The notes under the pieces: model-generated | What the model was told of the DNA's origin: nothing | What the model saw: only the letters and a program-made list of their open reading frames with translations | The model's database searches: none | In this document: piece after piece, positions 32,567 to 44,569 of the stretch | How positions within the stretch are numbered: the first letter of the stretch is position 1 | How the letters are laid out: each line of letters begins with the position of its first letter | Position numbers and translations under genes: made by a program | From: Selaginella moellendorffii | Taxonomy: Eukaryota > Streptophyta > Lycopodiopsida > Selaginellales > Selaginellaceae | NCBI RefSeq assembly: GCF_000143415.4 | Contig: NW_003314266.1 | Location: 828,463-892,462, forward strand | Reading direction: 5' to 3' | Length of the DNA: 64,000 bases

Positions 32567-32944
32567 CTAAGGATCTTCGTTCGGGATCATCACCAATGGG
32601 CATAGCGAGAACTTGCAGCCGTTCTTCGGGATCTTCCACGACCCCACGGTGTCAATGGCGCGATCAAAGGACACAATGCTGCGGTCGAACGACGCGACAC
32701 CTCTGTCAAAAGAAGCCGCGACTTTGTCCACGCCTTTGTCGAAGGACAGAGTGATCTTCTCGATGCCTTTGTCGAAGGACAGAGCGATCTTATCTCCCAC
32801 CTCAGAAGCAGTGCGACTAGCCTCCGAGATCGACTTGGCCAGCTGAGACTCCGATCTTCCGAGCATATACCCCGCTGCCGCCCCGGCCACCGCCGCTCCG
32901 ACGATTCCCAGCCCTAGCGAGACAACATCCCTGTCCCTCGCCAT
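32567..32944 (-). CDS. Small membrane-anchored protein with SFDKG repeats
   Basis: A single-exon gene of 125 residues, family not recognised. The N-terminus (MARDRDVVSLGLGIVGAAVAGAAAGYMLGRSESQ) holds a glycine/alanine-rich membrane helix. It is followed by an amphipathic region with about seven imperfect 9-12 residue repeats of the form (A/T)LSFDKG(I/V)(E/D)K, giving an apolipoprotein- or tail-fibre-like helical pattern. A short C-terminus with two cysteines (NGCKFSLCPL) ends the protein. An AAACCCTAAG telobox lies directly upstream of the ATG (32952-32960), as at other genes of the window, which supports it being a real gene. Confidence 0.6.
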   Translation of the reverse strand: MARDRDVVSLGLGIVGAAVAGAAAGYMLGRSESQLAKSISEASRTASEVGDKIALSFDKGIEKITLSFDKGVDKVAASFDRGVASFDRSIVSFDRAIDTVGSWKIPKNGCKFSLCPLVMIPNEDP

Positions 32945-33059
32945 AGCTGAAAACCCTAAGCTCACGCCAAAAGAAAAAGCGACCTCCTTTGACCTTTTAA
33001 CAAGGGTTAAAATGCCCCAGGAATAAAAGTTTCGTGTGACCGTTTGGATCGGACGGCTA

Positions 33060-33400
33060 CAAATGCAACCCTAGGATTTCGTCAACGTGACATTGGCGCT
33101 CGCTCACAGCAGTGCTCGGGAAAGATGGAAGCTGGCGGAGTTTTCTTTCGATCGATGGGCCAAGGCTTTGGTACACTTCTCCAAACACCAGAATGAGCTT
33201 CCAACATGTGGATTGGAGATTCTTTCTCGCTGCTTGCAAGGCTGATTCACAGCTTTTAGGTTGAGCATTTCTTTTATTCTCCTCTTCCGGATCCCCAAAA
33301 GAATTTACAAATGCCTGTACAGCATCTAAAGTTCTTCGAATCACCTCGAGAAAGGAAACAGTTTCAATGAACCTATCTGATAAGAAAGAAGTATTAAGAG
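33060..33400 (-). repeat. Third, diverged copy of the 31-32 kb unit
   Basis: Shares several blocks with 30990-32110 in the same order: a GGCCAAGGCTTTGGT block, TTTCTCGCTGCTTGCAAGGCTGAT, a piece around AATGCCTGTACAG, and ATCTGATAAGA. Interrupted frames only. Confidence 0.55.
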
Positions 33401-33549
33401 AAATTTTGGGAAAACCAATGTTAAAAAAGAAGGAGATGGCGTTGACCTCCTTTGACCTAATTTCAAACGAGCTCTAAATCCATTTATTTTAGAATAAGCA
33501 TATTCTTTTTCAAACGTTAGCCTTTATTTTAGGTCAAGTATATTCCCTT

Positions 33550-34780
33550 TCAAACTGGGGTGCTCTTGAGCAGCAACGCCTCCACTGTGAGCCCCGGCCC
33601 AAAGCAAAGCATGATGCCCCAATCGCATCCCTCGCCGGTGCTCCTCATGCCCGCCCGCGCCGATCCCTTCCTCATCTCCTCCAGCACGAACAGCACCGAC
33701 GAGCTCGACATGTTTCCAAAGTCCGCCAGCACCTGGCGCGTCGCGCGCATCTTCTCCTCGTCCAGCTGCAGCCGCGCTACCATCTGATCCAGGATCGCCG
33801 GGCCTCCCGGATGCACCACCCAGAAGAGATCGTTGTAGCTCGCCACGCCCGCGCGATCCAGCATCCCCCCAAGCACCTTGCCCAGGTTCTTGGCAATGAT
33901 CCCGGGGACGTCCTTGAGGAGGTGGAAGACGAGGCCGCACTCGCGGAGGTGTCCCAGGATCGCCCCATCGCTCTCGGGAAGGACCGTCTGGATCGCCGAG
34001 TGGATCTCGAAGAGGGGCTTCTCGATCCCCGGCCTGGGATCCGCGCCGACGATGAGCGCCGCGGCGCCATCGCCAAACAGCGCGGATCCGACGAGCCCGT
34101 CCAGGTGCTTGTCCGACGGCGCGCGAAAGGTGACGGCGGTGATCTCGCTGCACGCGACCAGCACCCGCGCGTTCTCGTTGTTCTCCGCAAGGTCCTTGGC
34201 GATGCGCAGCACCGTGCCGCCGGCGAAGCAGCCCTGCTGGTAGATCATCACGCGCTTCACGCTGGGGCGGAGGCCCAGGAGCTTGAGGAGCTGGAAATCG
34301 GCGCCCGGCATGTCGATGCTGCTGGTGGTGCCCAGGACGAGGTGCGTGATGGCCGACTTGGGCTGCCCCCATTCCGTGATCGCGGCGCTCGCTGCCTCCT
34401 TGGCCAGCTTGGGCACCTCGCGCACGCCGATCTCCTGCCGGGCATCCAGTGATGCGCCCATGTAGCTGCAAATCTCTGGGTTCTTTTCGAGTATCTCGCT
34501 GGTGAGATAGAAGTGGCGCTTCTTGATTCCAGATCGATCGCCTGGAAGAGATCCAACTAAATTTAGAGAAACAGCAAATGCCCAAAGCGCGCGCATTTGT
34601 GATCAAAAGGCGAGGCAAAATCTTACAGATTCTTTGGAACTTTTGCATCATCTCGGGCTTGTCAGTGGATTTGGTCGCACGGAAGAAGTACTCGGGGTAG
34701 CTGCTCTGGGGGAAGGATGTGGGCGGTACGGCGGTGCCAATGGCGAGTACGTTTGCCACTCCATTGGGCTTGCGAGCCAT
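33550..34780 (-). CDS. Type III polyketide synthase (chalcone synthase-like)
   Basis: Homodimeric cytosolic enzyme condensing a CoA starter with malonyl-CoA units. Two exons (34627-34780, 33550-34541) give 381 residues, near the usual 390. The intron splits the cysteine codon in [17 protein letters not shown], the position conserved in the CHS superfamily. The catalytic Cys lies in [19 protein letters not shown], the gatekeeper Phe region in [11 protein letters not shown], the catalytic His in WVVHPGGPA and the Asn in GNMSSSS, so the triad is complete. The C-terminal loop reads CFGPGLTVE where most CHS have GFGPGLTVE. Product cannot be read from sequence: chalcone, alkylpyrone or another polyketide are possible. 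A TATA box sits about 110 bp upstream. Confidence 0.92.
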
Positions 34781-34887
34781 TGATGATCTTCTCCCGAGCT
34801 AAAGAAGAGCAAACAACCAGCACTCAAATGGAGCAATCAAAGCGAAGGGAAGTGAGATGTGAGGAAACATGCCTGGAAACATTGTGC

Positions 34888-34898
34888 TTATATATAAC
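34888..34898 (-). promoter_or_regulatory. TATA box of the polyketide synthase gene
   Basis: TTATATATAAG reads on the minus strand about 110 bp before the start codon, a usual distance for a plant TATA box with a short 5' UTR. Confidence 0.5.
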
Positions 34899-35069
34899 TT
34901 GTAGCGATTGACCATCACCTAACAGTGTAAACACGAACCCAGCCCTAGTTTTCACTCCTGGTCTCTTGGAACTCTTGGAAGAGGGATGAGTGTACTTATG
35001 ATTGGAACTGGGGACTCTTTCTGTGGAGTGGTGTTGTCACCAAGAGTGTGCCTTTGATTTGCGTATGTG

Positions 35070-35089
35070 GGTGTGTGTGTGTGTGTGTG
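35070..35089. repeat. TG dinucleotide microsatellite
   Basis: About ten consecutive GT units within a GT-rich stretch (35062-35094). Confidence 0.9.
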
Positions 35090-35147
35090 GTGTTTGTACT
35101 TCAATAGAAGCGCTGAGAAAATGTAAGGTTACCGAGGAGACCATTAA

Positions 35148-35190
35148 AAGTACGTGGTCGGAGTCGAACCCACGACAACGCGCTACTATT
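35148..35190 (-). pseudogene. tRNA 3'-half remnant
   Basis: The minus strand reads GTCGTGGGTTCGACTCCGAC, a T arm and part of an acceptor side, preceded by a variable-loop-like GTAGCGCGTT. No matching 5' half is present. It lies about 40 bp from the intact tRNA-Lys and in the same orientation. Confidence 0.5.
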
Positions 35191-35223
35191 TAGACAGAAT
35201 CGAACCGCCAATGGACGATTGGG

Positions 35224-35296
35224 CGCCGTCTGTGGGGATCGAACCCACGACCACGTGGTTAAAAGCCACGCGCTCTACCGGCTGAGCTAAGACGGC
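35224..35296 (-). tRNA. tRNA-Lys (anticodon UUU)
   Basis: A 73-nt cloverleaf on the minus strand. The acceptor GCCGTCT pairs with AGACGGC, discriminator G. The D arm is TAGCTCAGCCGGTAGAGC. The anticodon arm is CGTGG-CTTTTAA-CCACG with anticodon TTT. The T arm GTGGG-TTCGATC-CCCAC is intact. No intron and no encoded CCA. Confidence 0.95.
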
Positions 35297-35745
35297 TGTT
35301 CGTGAAGTTGTGGCTTGTGTGCTAGATTTTTTCTAGGCGGCAAAGCGGTGTTTTGTATCTTAGGGTTTATCCGATCGCGATTGCGATCGGGCGCCGATCG
35401 CTCATATGGGAAAAAATGCGAGGATTTTTTTTTCCCTTGCCCTTTCCAAGTTCTTTCCCATTCTCGTTCTTCGCAAGTTCTTTTTGTGCCCTTTTTGTTC
35501 ACTCTCGCGCAAAAGTAGAGATTCGTCCTCTTCTATTTTCTTTTTATATTATGTTTGATCGATTGTCTAACGTTGACACTTGTCTATAGGGGTGATATTC
35601 GTCAAAGATCTCTCCATGCCAACGTTTGCCTGGCGCGATTTTCCCTCTCCCCTGTGAATAGAAGTGGGAGAGCGCGCCCGTGGAACCGCGCTACTTATAA
35701 CAACGAGGACACAGCCATGAGGTATATTCCCGAGCATGGCCACCC

Positions 35746-35755
35746 TTTTATAAAG
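35746..35755 (+). promoter_or_regulatory. TATA box of the ABCG transporter gene
   Basis: TTTTATAAAG lies about 42-51 bp upstream of the ATG at 35797, implying a very short 5' UTR. Confidence 0.45.
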
Positions 35756-35796
35756 CTAGACATTTCTTTTAGGGGCGGTGGAGGAGAGGAGGAGCG

Positions 35797-38700
35797 ATGG
35801 CGGAGGCCTCGGGCCTTGGACCCTGGGAGCTGGGCGGCGATTCCAATTTCGAGAAGCGGCATGGCGGGCGGCGATCCTGGCGCGATGACGATGGCAGCGG
35901 CGGCTCCGCTTTTGGCGAGCGGGCTGCCGATGATGATCTACTCTGGGCCGCGTTGGAAAAGCTGCCGACGTATCGCCGCCTGCGCACGGCATTCTTGGAG
36001 GAAATCGAGGGTCAAGAAGGTAAGAGCGGTCCTTCTTGCGATTTCTTGATCGAAATCCTGGTCGATGGATCGCTTTCTCGCGATATTTCGACCGAATTCT
36101 TGCGCGATCGGTCCCTTCTGATCGAAATCTGTGTGATCTGGCAGGAGGCGCGGGGCAAGATCACGCGGACAAGAGGCTGTACGTGGATGTGAGCTCGCTT
36201 AGCACGCAGGAGCGGCAAAGAATCCTCGAGAAGGCGTTTGCTACCACGGAGCAGGACAACGAGCGGCTGGTGGCGAGGCTGCGCGAGAGGATTCAAGCCG
36301 TCGGCGTCCAAATCCCCCGGATCGAGGTGAGGTTTTCCAACCTCTGCATCGCTGCCAATGCATATGTCGGCTCCCGGGCTCTTCCGACGCTCTTCAACTT
36401 CGTCAGGAACTTGGCCGAAGGATTTCTCTCAGTCTCTGGGATTCTGGCGTCCAAGAAGAGAGAGATTCAGATCCTCAAGGACGTGAGTGGGGTGGTGAAG
36501 CCGGGAAGAATGATGCTGTTGCTGGGGCCGCCGGGGTCTGGAAAGTCGACGCTCTTGCGAGCTCTAGCAGGAAAGTTGGATCCAAGCCTCAAGACATCGG
36601 GCTCCATCACCTACAATGGACACAGCTTCCAGGACTTTGAAGCTCGCAGAACCGCGTCTTACATCAGCCAGGATGACAACCATATCGGAGAGCTTACTGT
36701 TCGCGAGACTCTCGACTTTGCTGCTCGCTGCCAGGGCGTGGGGTTCACCTATGACATGCTGGTGGAGCTCGTTCGTCGCGAGAAGGAGGCGCACATAAGG
36801 CCGGATCCTTACATCGATGCTTTCATGAAAGCTTGCGCCGTCAAGGGGGCCAAGCACAGTGTCCGGACGAACTATATCATGAAGATGCTGGGACTGGAAG
36901 TGTGTGCCGACACGGTTGTGGGAAGTGATATGCTGAGGGGTGTCTCGGGTGGACAGAAGAAGCGCGTGACAACCGGGGAGATGATCGTCGGTCCAAAGAA
37001 GACGCTCTTGATGGACGAGATCTCCACAGGTTTGGACAGCTCCACGACGTTCCAGATTGTGAAGTGCGTGAGGAACTTCGTCCATTGCTTGGAAGCGACG
37101 GTTTTGATGGCTCTCCTCCAGCCGCCACCGGAAACTTTCGAGCTGTTCGACGACGTCTTGCTGCTGTCCGAGGGTCATATTGTTTACCTTGGTCCACGAG
37201 ACAGGATTCTAGAGTTCTTCGAGAGCATGGGATTCAAGTTGCCACCGAGGAAAGCGGTAGCTGATTTCCTTCAAGAGGTGACGTCGAAGAAGGACCAGCG
37301 GCAGTACTGGTCTGATGACAGCAGGCCTTACAAGTACATCTCCGTGCCTTCCTTTGCAAAGGCATTCAAGGACTTTGAAGTTGGCCAAGATCTCAGCATT
37401 TATCTCGCAACGCCGTACAACAAAGACTCTAGCCACCCCGCAGCTCTGATGAAGACCAAGTACGGCATTTCAAAGTGGCAGATGTTCAAGGCATGCACGG
37501 AGCGAGAATGGCTGCTGATCAAACGGAACAGGTTCTTGTACACGTTCAGGACTGCTCAGGTTGCCTTCATGGCCTTCGTGGCGGGAACACTGTTTCTAAG
37601 AACGAGGCTCCATCCGGACAACGCGACAGACGCAAACCTCTACCTGGCGACGCTGTTCTACGCTCTGGTGCACATGATGTTCAACGGTTTCTCGGAGATG
37701 TCTATCACGGTCCTGCGGCTCCCGGTGTTCTACAAACAGAGAGGCAACCTCTTCTTCCCAGGCTGGGCTTTTTCGCTTCCAAACTGGATACTGAGGATTC
37801 CCTACTCGATAATAGAGGGGGTCATATGGTCGTGCATCGTCTACTACACGGTCGGGCTTTCTCCAGAGCCAGGAAGGTTCTTTCGATACATGTTTCTTCT
37901 CATACTCATGCACCAGATGGCACTGGCGATGTTTAGATTCATTGGTGCGGTTGGAAGGAACATGATCGTGGCGAACACTTTCGGCTCGTTCGGCATCCTT
38001 ATTGTATTCCTGCTGGGAGGCTTCGTCATCGACAGGACTCACATTCCTGCGTGGTGGATATGGGGATACTGGGTTTCGCCACTCTCCTATGCCGAGAACG
38101 CACTGGCAGTCAACGAGTTTAGAGCTCCAAGGTGGGGTGACATATATATGGAGATATTGGAGCCTCGAGGATTGTTTCCGGATACTTACTGGTACTGGAT
38201 AGGAGTGGTGGTGCTTGTCGGCTACACGCTAGTGCTGCAGCTGCTGGGAACTCTGGCCCTTTCGTATTTCGATCCAATCCGTAAGCCTCAAGCGGTGGTT
38301 ACCGAGGAGGTTTTGGAGGCGATGTCAAGTGACGAAGATGGAAAAGGAAAAAACGATGAAGAGTTTCACGAGGTGGAGATGGAAGTGCTGAATGACCAGG
38401 CTAAGGGGATGATTCTACCATTCGAGCCACTGTCCCTCACGTTCCACAACGTGTGTTACTTTGTCGACATGCCGGCCGAGATGAAAGCTCAAGGCGTGAC
38501 GGAGGACAGGCTCCAGCTGCTTCGAGATGTTAGCGGTGCTTTCAGGCCTGGTGTTCTTACAGCTCTTGTTGGAGTCAGTGGAGCCGGGAAGACGACTCTG
38601 ATGGACGTTCTCGCTGGCCGGAAAACTGGTGGCTACATTGATGGGGATATCAGAATTTCCGGCTTTCTTAAGGTCCAGAAAACATTCGCAAGGATTTCCG

Positions 38701-40247
38701 GCTACGTAGAGCAGACAGACATCCACTCGCCTCAGGTGACGGTGTACGAGTCACTGATATATTCTGCCTGGCTTCGTCTCCCGGGAGAAGTTGATGCAGC
38801 TACCAGGTACTCGTTCGTGGAAGAGGTGATGGAGCTGGTTGAACTTGGAAGTTTGAGGAACTCGCTGTTGGGACTTCCAGGGACGTCCGGACTGTCTACC
38901 GAGCAGAGAAAGAGGCTGACAATAGCGGTGGAGCTCGTGGCAAATCCCTCCATCATCTTCATGGACGAGCCAACCTCGGGTCTGGATGCTCGAGCGGCAG
39001 CGATCGTCATGAGAACTGTGAGAAACACGGTGGACACGGGAAGGACAGTTGTGTGCACCATTCACCAGCCGAGCATTGATATCTTCGAGTCGTTTGACGA
39101 GCTACTACTGATGAAACGCGGTGGAAGAGCTATATACGTCGGCTCGCTTGGACCACACTCGAAGACTATGGTGGACTACTTCGAGGCGATACCCGGAGTC
39201 CCTCCCCTGAAAGAGGGCTACAATCCAGCGACATGGATGCTTGAGATCTCCAGTCCAGCAGTGGAGGCCCGACTCGGCAAGGACTTCGCCGACATCTTCA
39301 AGAGCTCGGCCTTGTACCAGAGAACCGAGAGCCTGATTGAGTCACTCAAAGTTCCAGCAGCAGGCTCGAAGGCCTTGGCTTTCTCCACGGACTATGCAAT
39401 GGATACTTGGGGCCAGTGCCGAGCTTGCCTGTGGAAGCAGCACTTGACGTACTGGAGGAACCCGTACTACAACGTCGTCAGGCTCTTCTTCACGTTCGTC
39501 TGCGCTCTGATCTTTGGATCCATCTTCTGGGGGGTGGGAAAGCACCGAGAGACGCAGCAGGACGTTTTCAACGTGATGGGAGTCCTGTTTGGAGCGGTGG
39601 TGTTCTTGGGAGTCAACAACTCGTCCAGCGTCCAGCCGGTGGTGGCCGTCGAGCGAACGGTGTTTTACCGCGAGCGAGCAGCGGGGATGTACTCCCCTCT
39701 CCCGTACGCGTTCGCGCAGGGGGCCATCGAGCTGCCGTATATCCTCGTCCAGACGCTGCTGTACGGGGTGATCACGTACGCGATGATCCAGTTCGAGCTG
39801 TCGCTGGCCAAGTTCCTGTGGTACTTGCTCTTCATGTTCCTCACCTTCGCCTACTTCACCTTCTACGGGATGATGGCGGTGGGACTCACTCCCTCGCAGC
39901 AGCTAGCGTCGGTGATCTCGTCGGCCTTCTACTCGGTGTGGAACTTGTTCTCGGGATTCTTCATCCCCAAGAGGAGGATGCCCGCCTGGTGGGTGTGGTT
40001 CTACTACATCGATCCGGTCAGCTGGACGCTGTATGGGCTCACGGTGTCGCAGCTCGGGGACGTGGAAGATGTCATCACTGTTCGTGGCAGCCTTGGCGAG
40101 ATCAGCGTCAAGAGGTTTCTCAAGGACTACTTTGGCTTCGAGGAGGACTTTGTGGGGGTCTGCGCTGCGGTCATGCTCGGCTTTGTGATTCTCTTCTGGC
40201 TCGTTTTTGCGTTCTCGATCAAGTTTATCAACTTCCAGCGGCGATGA
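35797..40247 (+). CDS. Full-size ABCG transporter (PDR type)
   Basis: Plasma-membrane exporter with the reverse (NBD-TMD)x2 order of the pleiotropic drug resistance group. Exon 1 is 35797-36019 and exon 2 36145-40247, joined as [17 protein letters not shown], giving about 1,441 residues. NBD1 has Walker [10 protein letters not shown], signature [18 protein letters not shown] and Walker [17 protein letters not shown]2 has GVSGAGKTT, the degenerate signature [20 protein letters not shown] and [12 protein letters not shown]. Each is followed by six membrane helices; the PDR motif around [19 protein letters not shown] is present in TMD2. The substrate is unknown; relatives move hormones, cutin precursors and diterpenes. 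Angiosperm homologues usually have many introns, whereas here nearly the whole protein lies in one exon. Confidence 0.95.
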
Positions 40248-40593
40248 GGTAATGAAAGCTTTAAGCTCGTTGTGGACGATCTTTGGCTGATTATTTTCTT
40301 TCCCTTTAGACAGGATTTACCGAAATCCATAGAGACGAAAGGAGAGGTCAGTAAATTGGATACCATACTCAACATTCATACTTTTGTATGTGACAGGCAT
40401 AAGCATTTTTTTCCTGCTGTGCAGACTTTTCACTAGAGGTAATGAGAAAGTCACTCTTGTCAGCTCATTTGCGAATGACGTTCTTAATGTTTGTGAAGCA
40501 GGATATACCGAGCAAATCGATAGCAATGAAAGAAACTCACCAGTCAGTAACGTTCACTGCATTTTAATGAAAGAACATTTTTGCTGATCTCCG
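40248..40593. other. Convergent 3' flanks of ABCG and PPR genes
   Basis: About 345 bp between two convergent stop codons. No feature seen beyond expected 3' UTR sequence. Confidence 0.4.
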
Positions 40594-42453
40594 CTATTTT
40601 GCAAGAGCTCCTTCATCCTTTGCGAGCTTGAGGATGCTCGAGAAGGTCACAAAGTACGAATCCCCGAGACCGGGCTCTTTCTCGACCACCTTCTTCGCAA
40701 GCTGGGCTCCCAAGGCTGCCGGATCGACGTCGAGCTTGCAAGCGCTGAGCAGGCTCGTCCACGCGATCTCATCGGTGGTAAACGGCATGCTCGCAATCAG
40801 ATCCTCGGCCTCTCGCGTCTTTCCGGCCCGCCCCAGCGCGTCCACCATGCAGTGGTAGTGCTCCACGTTTGGCAAGATCCCTCCAAGCCTCATGCAGTGG
40901 AAGTAGTTTCGAGCCTCTCGGACGAGGCCCAAGTGCCGGCAAGCGCTCAAAACGCTGACAAAGGTGACGGAGTTTGCAACCAGGCCGTCCATTTCCATGT
41001 CGTGGAAGAGCTCCAGCGCCAAGGGGGCATGCCCGTTTTGGGCATATGCTTGGATCATGGTGTTCCAAGTCACTACATCCAACTCGGGCATTCTATCGAA
41101 CAAGAGTCTCGCGATTCCAAGGCCGCCATTGAGAGTGTAGCTCGACATCAGGGTCGTCCATGCCACCACGTTTTTGAACGGCAGGGATTCGAAGAGAGCG
41201 CGGGCCTGCTGCGTGTGGCCGTGGATGCCGTAGGCCTGCAGGAGATTCGTCCAAGATACCACGTTTTGCTCTGGCATGGTGTCGAGCATCTGTGTTGCCA
41301 CGGCCAGATTCCCGTTTTGGGCATATGCCGAGAGCATCACGGTCCAGGAGACGACGTCGCGCTGCGGCATTTGGTCGAAGATGCTCTTGGCCTCGTGGAG
41401 ATACCCTTCCCGGGAATATGCCTCGACCATGGCGGTCCACACGACGCGGTCCCTGTGCGGCATTCTGTCGAAGAACTCGCGGGCTTGCTCGAGATAGTTG
41501 CCGCACTCGACGTATGCGAAACACATCGTCGTCCATGAAACGATCGACTTGTGAGGGATTCGGTCGAAGATCTTGCGTGCTTCGAGGAGATTCCCGAGGC
41601 GGGAATATGCTTGCAGGATCGTGTTCCAGGCGATCTCGTCCTTGACGGGCATGTCGTCGAAGATCCTTCGAGCGTCTTGGATCCTTCCGGACTCGGCGAG
41701 CGCCTGGATGATCGTCGTCCAGGAGACCTCGTTCTTTTGCGGCATCTCCTCAAAGATTTTCAAAGCCTCGTCAAGATGCCCGTTTGTGGCAAATGCTCGA
41801 ACCATCGCCGTCCACGAGACGACGGTCTTCTGCTTGATATTTTCGAAGAATTTTCTTGCCTGGAGGAGATTTCCAGCTTTTGCGTATGCTGATGCCATTG
41901 TCGTCCATGTCCGGTCATTGGGGCTTTCCATCTTTTCAAACAGCGCTCTTGCTTTGTCCATATGCCCGGTTTGGGCATATGCATTGATCATCGCGTTCCA
42001 TGCTACGACATTCTTTTCAGGGATGCTCTCGAAAATATCTAGCGCTTTCTGTATATCACCTTTTTCACCGAACGCAGCGATCATGAACGTCCACGATGCA
42101 ATGTTGCATGGCGACGTATGGAGCATGTCCGTTGCTTTTTCAAGATGCCCGTTTCGGGCATATGCGGTGATCAAGATATTCCAGGAGTAGGCATTTGGAT
42201 ATGTGATCTCGTCAAACACGCGCTGTGCGTCGACGAGGCTCCCGCATTTGCCGTACATGTCCATGAGAAAGTTGGCCACGAAGCGATCGTTGGTGAGGTC
42301 GATGGCATTGCGAATTTCCGCGTGGAGTTTCCGGCCTTGGTGAAGATCACGGCACGATTTTAAGATCTGGACGTAGTGCGAGGGCAAATCGTGATTGGGA
42401 ATGCGATTGAGAGGAGAAGGTGCAATCGATGTGTCTAAAACCCAGACTTTCAT
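40594..42453 (-). CDS. PLS-class pentatricopeptide repeat protein, 619 aa
   Basis: Intronless. After HYVQILKSCRDLHQGRKLHAEI, the usual opening of PLS-class proteins, about seventeen motifs of 31-36 residues follow, many of the S type with VVSWTTMIQAYA- or VAWNAMINAYAQ-like starts. A C-terminal E-like region reads EIAWTSLLSACKLDVD, ending without a DYW deaminase domain. Such proteins select sites for C-to-U (and U-to-C) editing or other RNA steps in organelles. Lycophyte genomes hold hundreds of them. The stop codon of RPN11 is only 55 bp upstream of this start codon. Confidence 0.92.
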   Translation of the reverse strand: MKVWVLDTSIAPSPLNRIPNHDLPSHYVQILKSCRDLHQGRKLHAEIRNAIDLTNDRFVANFLMDMYGKCGSLVDAQRVFDEITYPNAYSWNILITAYARNGHLEKATDMLHTSPCNIASWTFMIAAFGEKGDIQKALDIFESIPEKNVVAWNAMINAYAQTGHMDKARALFEKMESPNDRTWTTMASAYAKAGNLLQARKFFENIKQKTVVSWTAMVRAFATNGHLDEALKIFEEMPQKNEVSWTTIIQALAESGRIQDARRIFDDMPVKDEIAWNTILQAYSRLGNLLEARKIFDRIPHKSIVSWTTMCFAYVECGNYLEQAREFFDRMPHRDRVVWTAMVEAYSREGYLHEAKSIFDQMPQRDVVSWTVMLSAYAQNGNLAVATQMLDTMPEQNVVSWTNLLQAYGIHGHTQQARALFESLPFKNVVAWTTLMSSYTLNGGLGIARLLFDRMPELDVVTWNTMIQAYAQNGHAPLALELFHDMEMDGLVANSVTFVSVLSACRHLGLVREARNYFHCMRLGGILPNVEHYHCMVDALGRAGKTREAEDLIASMPFTTDEIAWTSLLSACKLDVDPAALGAQLAKKVVEKEPGLGDSYFVTFSSILKLAKDEGALAK

Positions 42454-42507
42454 TTGAAGATCTCAGTCATTTCTAAAACGTATGATCATGATATGTTCTT
42501 GGCTGTG

Positions 42508-43717
<1,210 letters not shown>

Positions 43718-44119
43718 TGCACGCCAACAACCCTAAAGAGGAACCCTAAAGTTGTCCAAAGTAAGTCAACACTAAACTTATTCATACCGGCAACTATATC
43801 TCCCATATTTGCCCAATGACTTGAGAATATTGTGCACACAAAAGCTCATTCGTAACCTCAAAAGGAGAGTCGATATCTTTCCTAAAATAACAACACATCC
43901 CTGAAAGAGCACACGATACGCATGCTGGACTTTCTTATTTTTCTCAGGAGCTGCGTCAATGAGCGATTTCCAATCGCTTCTAGCATTCTTTAGCCTCGTG
44001 ACAACACTCAAGGTGAAGTGATTGAGGCGATCAGAATCCCATCCCCATTCAGCATTCTGAAGCTCAAGATTTGAATTCAAAGATCATGAAAAAACTAAAT
44101 ACCTGTGGGAAGAAAAAAG

Positions 44120-44568
44120 TCATGGTGTCCACTGCTGTGTGCTTCCATCCTGGATTTGTAACAATGTAGTCCCGATGTCTTTGTTAGATACTGCTTGAAA
44201 ATGTTCCATCCCAGATGATCTATTCGCTGGCTGTGAAATCGCTGAAGCCCTAGTAGCGCGACCACGGTCGGGGAGTAGCGTCAGTGGGCTAGAGTGCGGC
44301 GCTTGCACTTCAATCGTAGCGACGCCATGCCCGTCTTGGGTATACATTGCGTTCCAAGTTGAAGATCGATCTTTCGGCAGCGCCCATCGAGCGAGAGAAG
44401 ACCGCGAGCTGATTGACGCAGCATCTGCTACAGCGCTGGAAGAAGCCAGCCACACCTTTGGACGAAGAGCTGGAGGAATTCCCTTTACCATCGCTTTGAG
44501 CTGCTTGGACTTGGCATAAGCGGCGAGAGTAGTTCTTGCGAATTTATCCAGATTCCAATCCTCTTGCT
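44120..44568 (-). pseudogene. TBC (Rab-GAP) domain protein fragment
   Basis: The frame reads EDWNLDKFARTTLAAYAKSK then LKAMVKGIPPALRPKVWLAS. The 'L..L...GIP..LR..VW' block is the start of a TBC domain, which accelerates Rab GTPase hydrolysis. The catalytic IxxDxxR and YxQ motifs are not found downstream, and the sequence after about 44300 has no family resemblance. An isolated 5' portion, probably dead. Confidence 0.6.
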
Positions 44569-44569
44569 T

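Noticed and set aside
33524-34780. 418-codon frame through the polyketide synthase region
   Set aside because: It starts at the true PKS ATG but reads through the intron into a wrong frame; the spliced product with complete catalytic residues explains the locus.
39407-40252. 281-codon alternative frame inside the ABCG gene
   Set aside because: It overlaps the second transmembrane domain, which is coherent in the other frame; a shadow of a GC-rich exon.
43778-44080. 100-codon minus-strand frame between RPN11 and the TBC fragment as a gene
   Set aside because: No recognisable family, no confident splice link to the TBC piece, and stops in flanking frames; probably decayed sequence.
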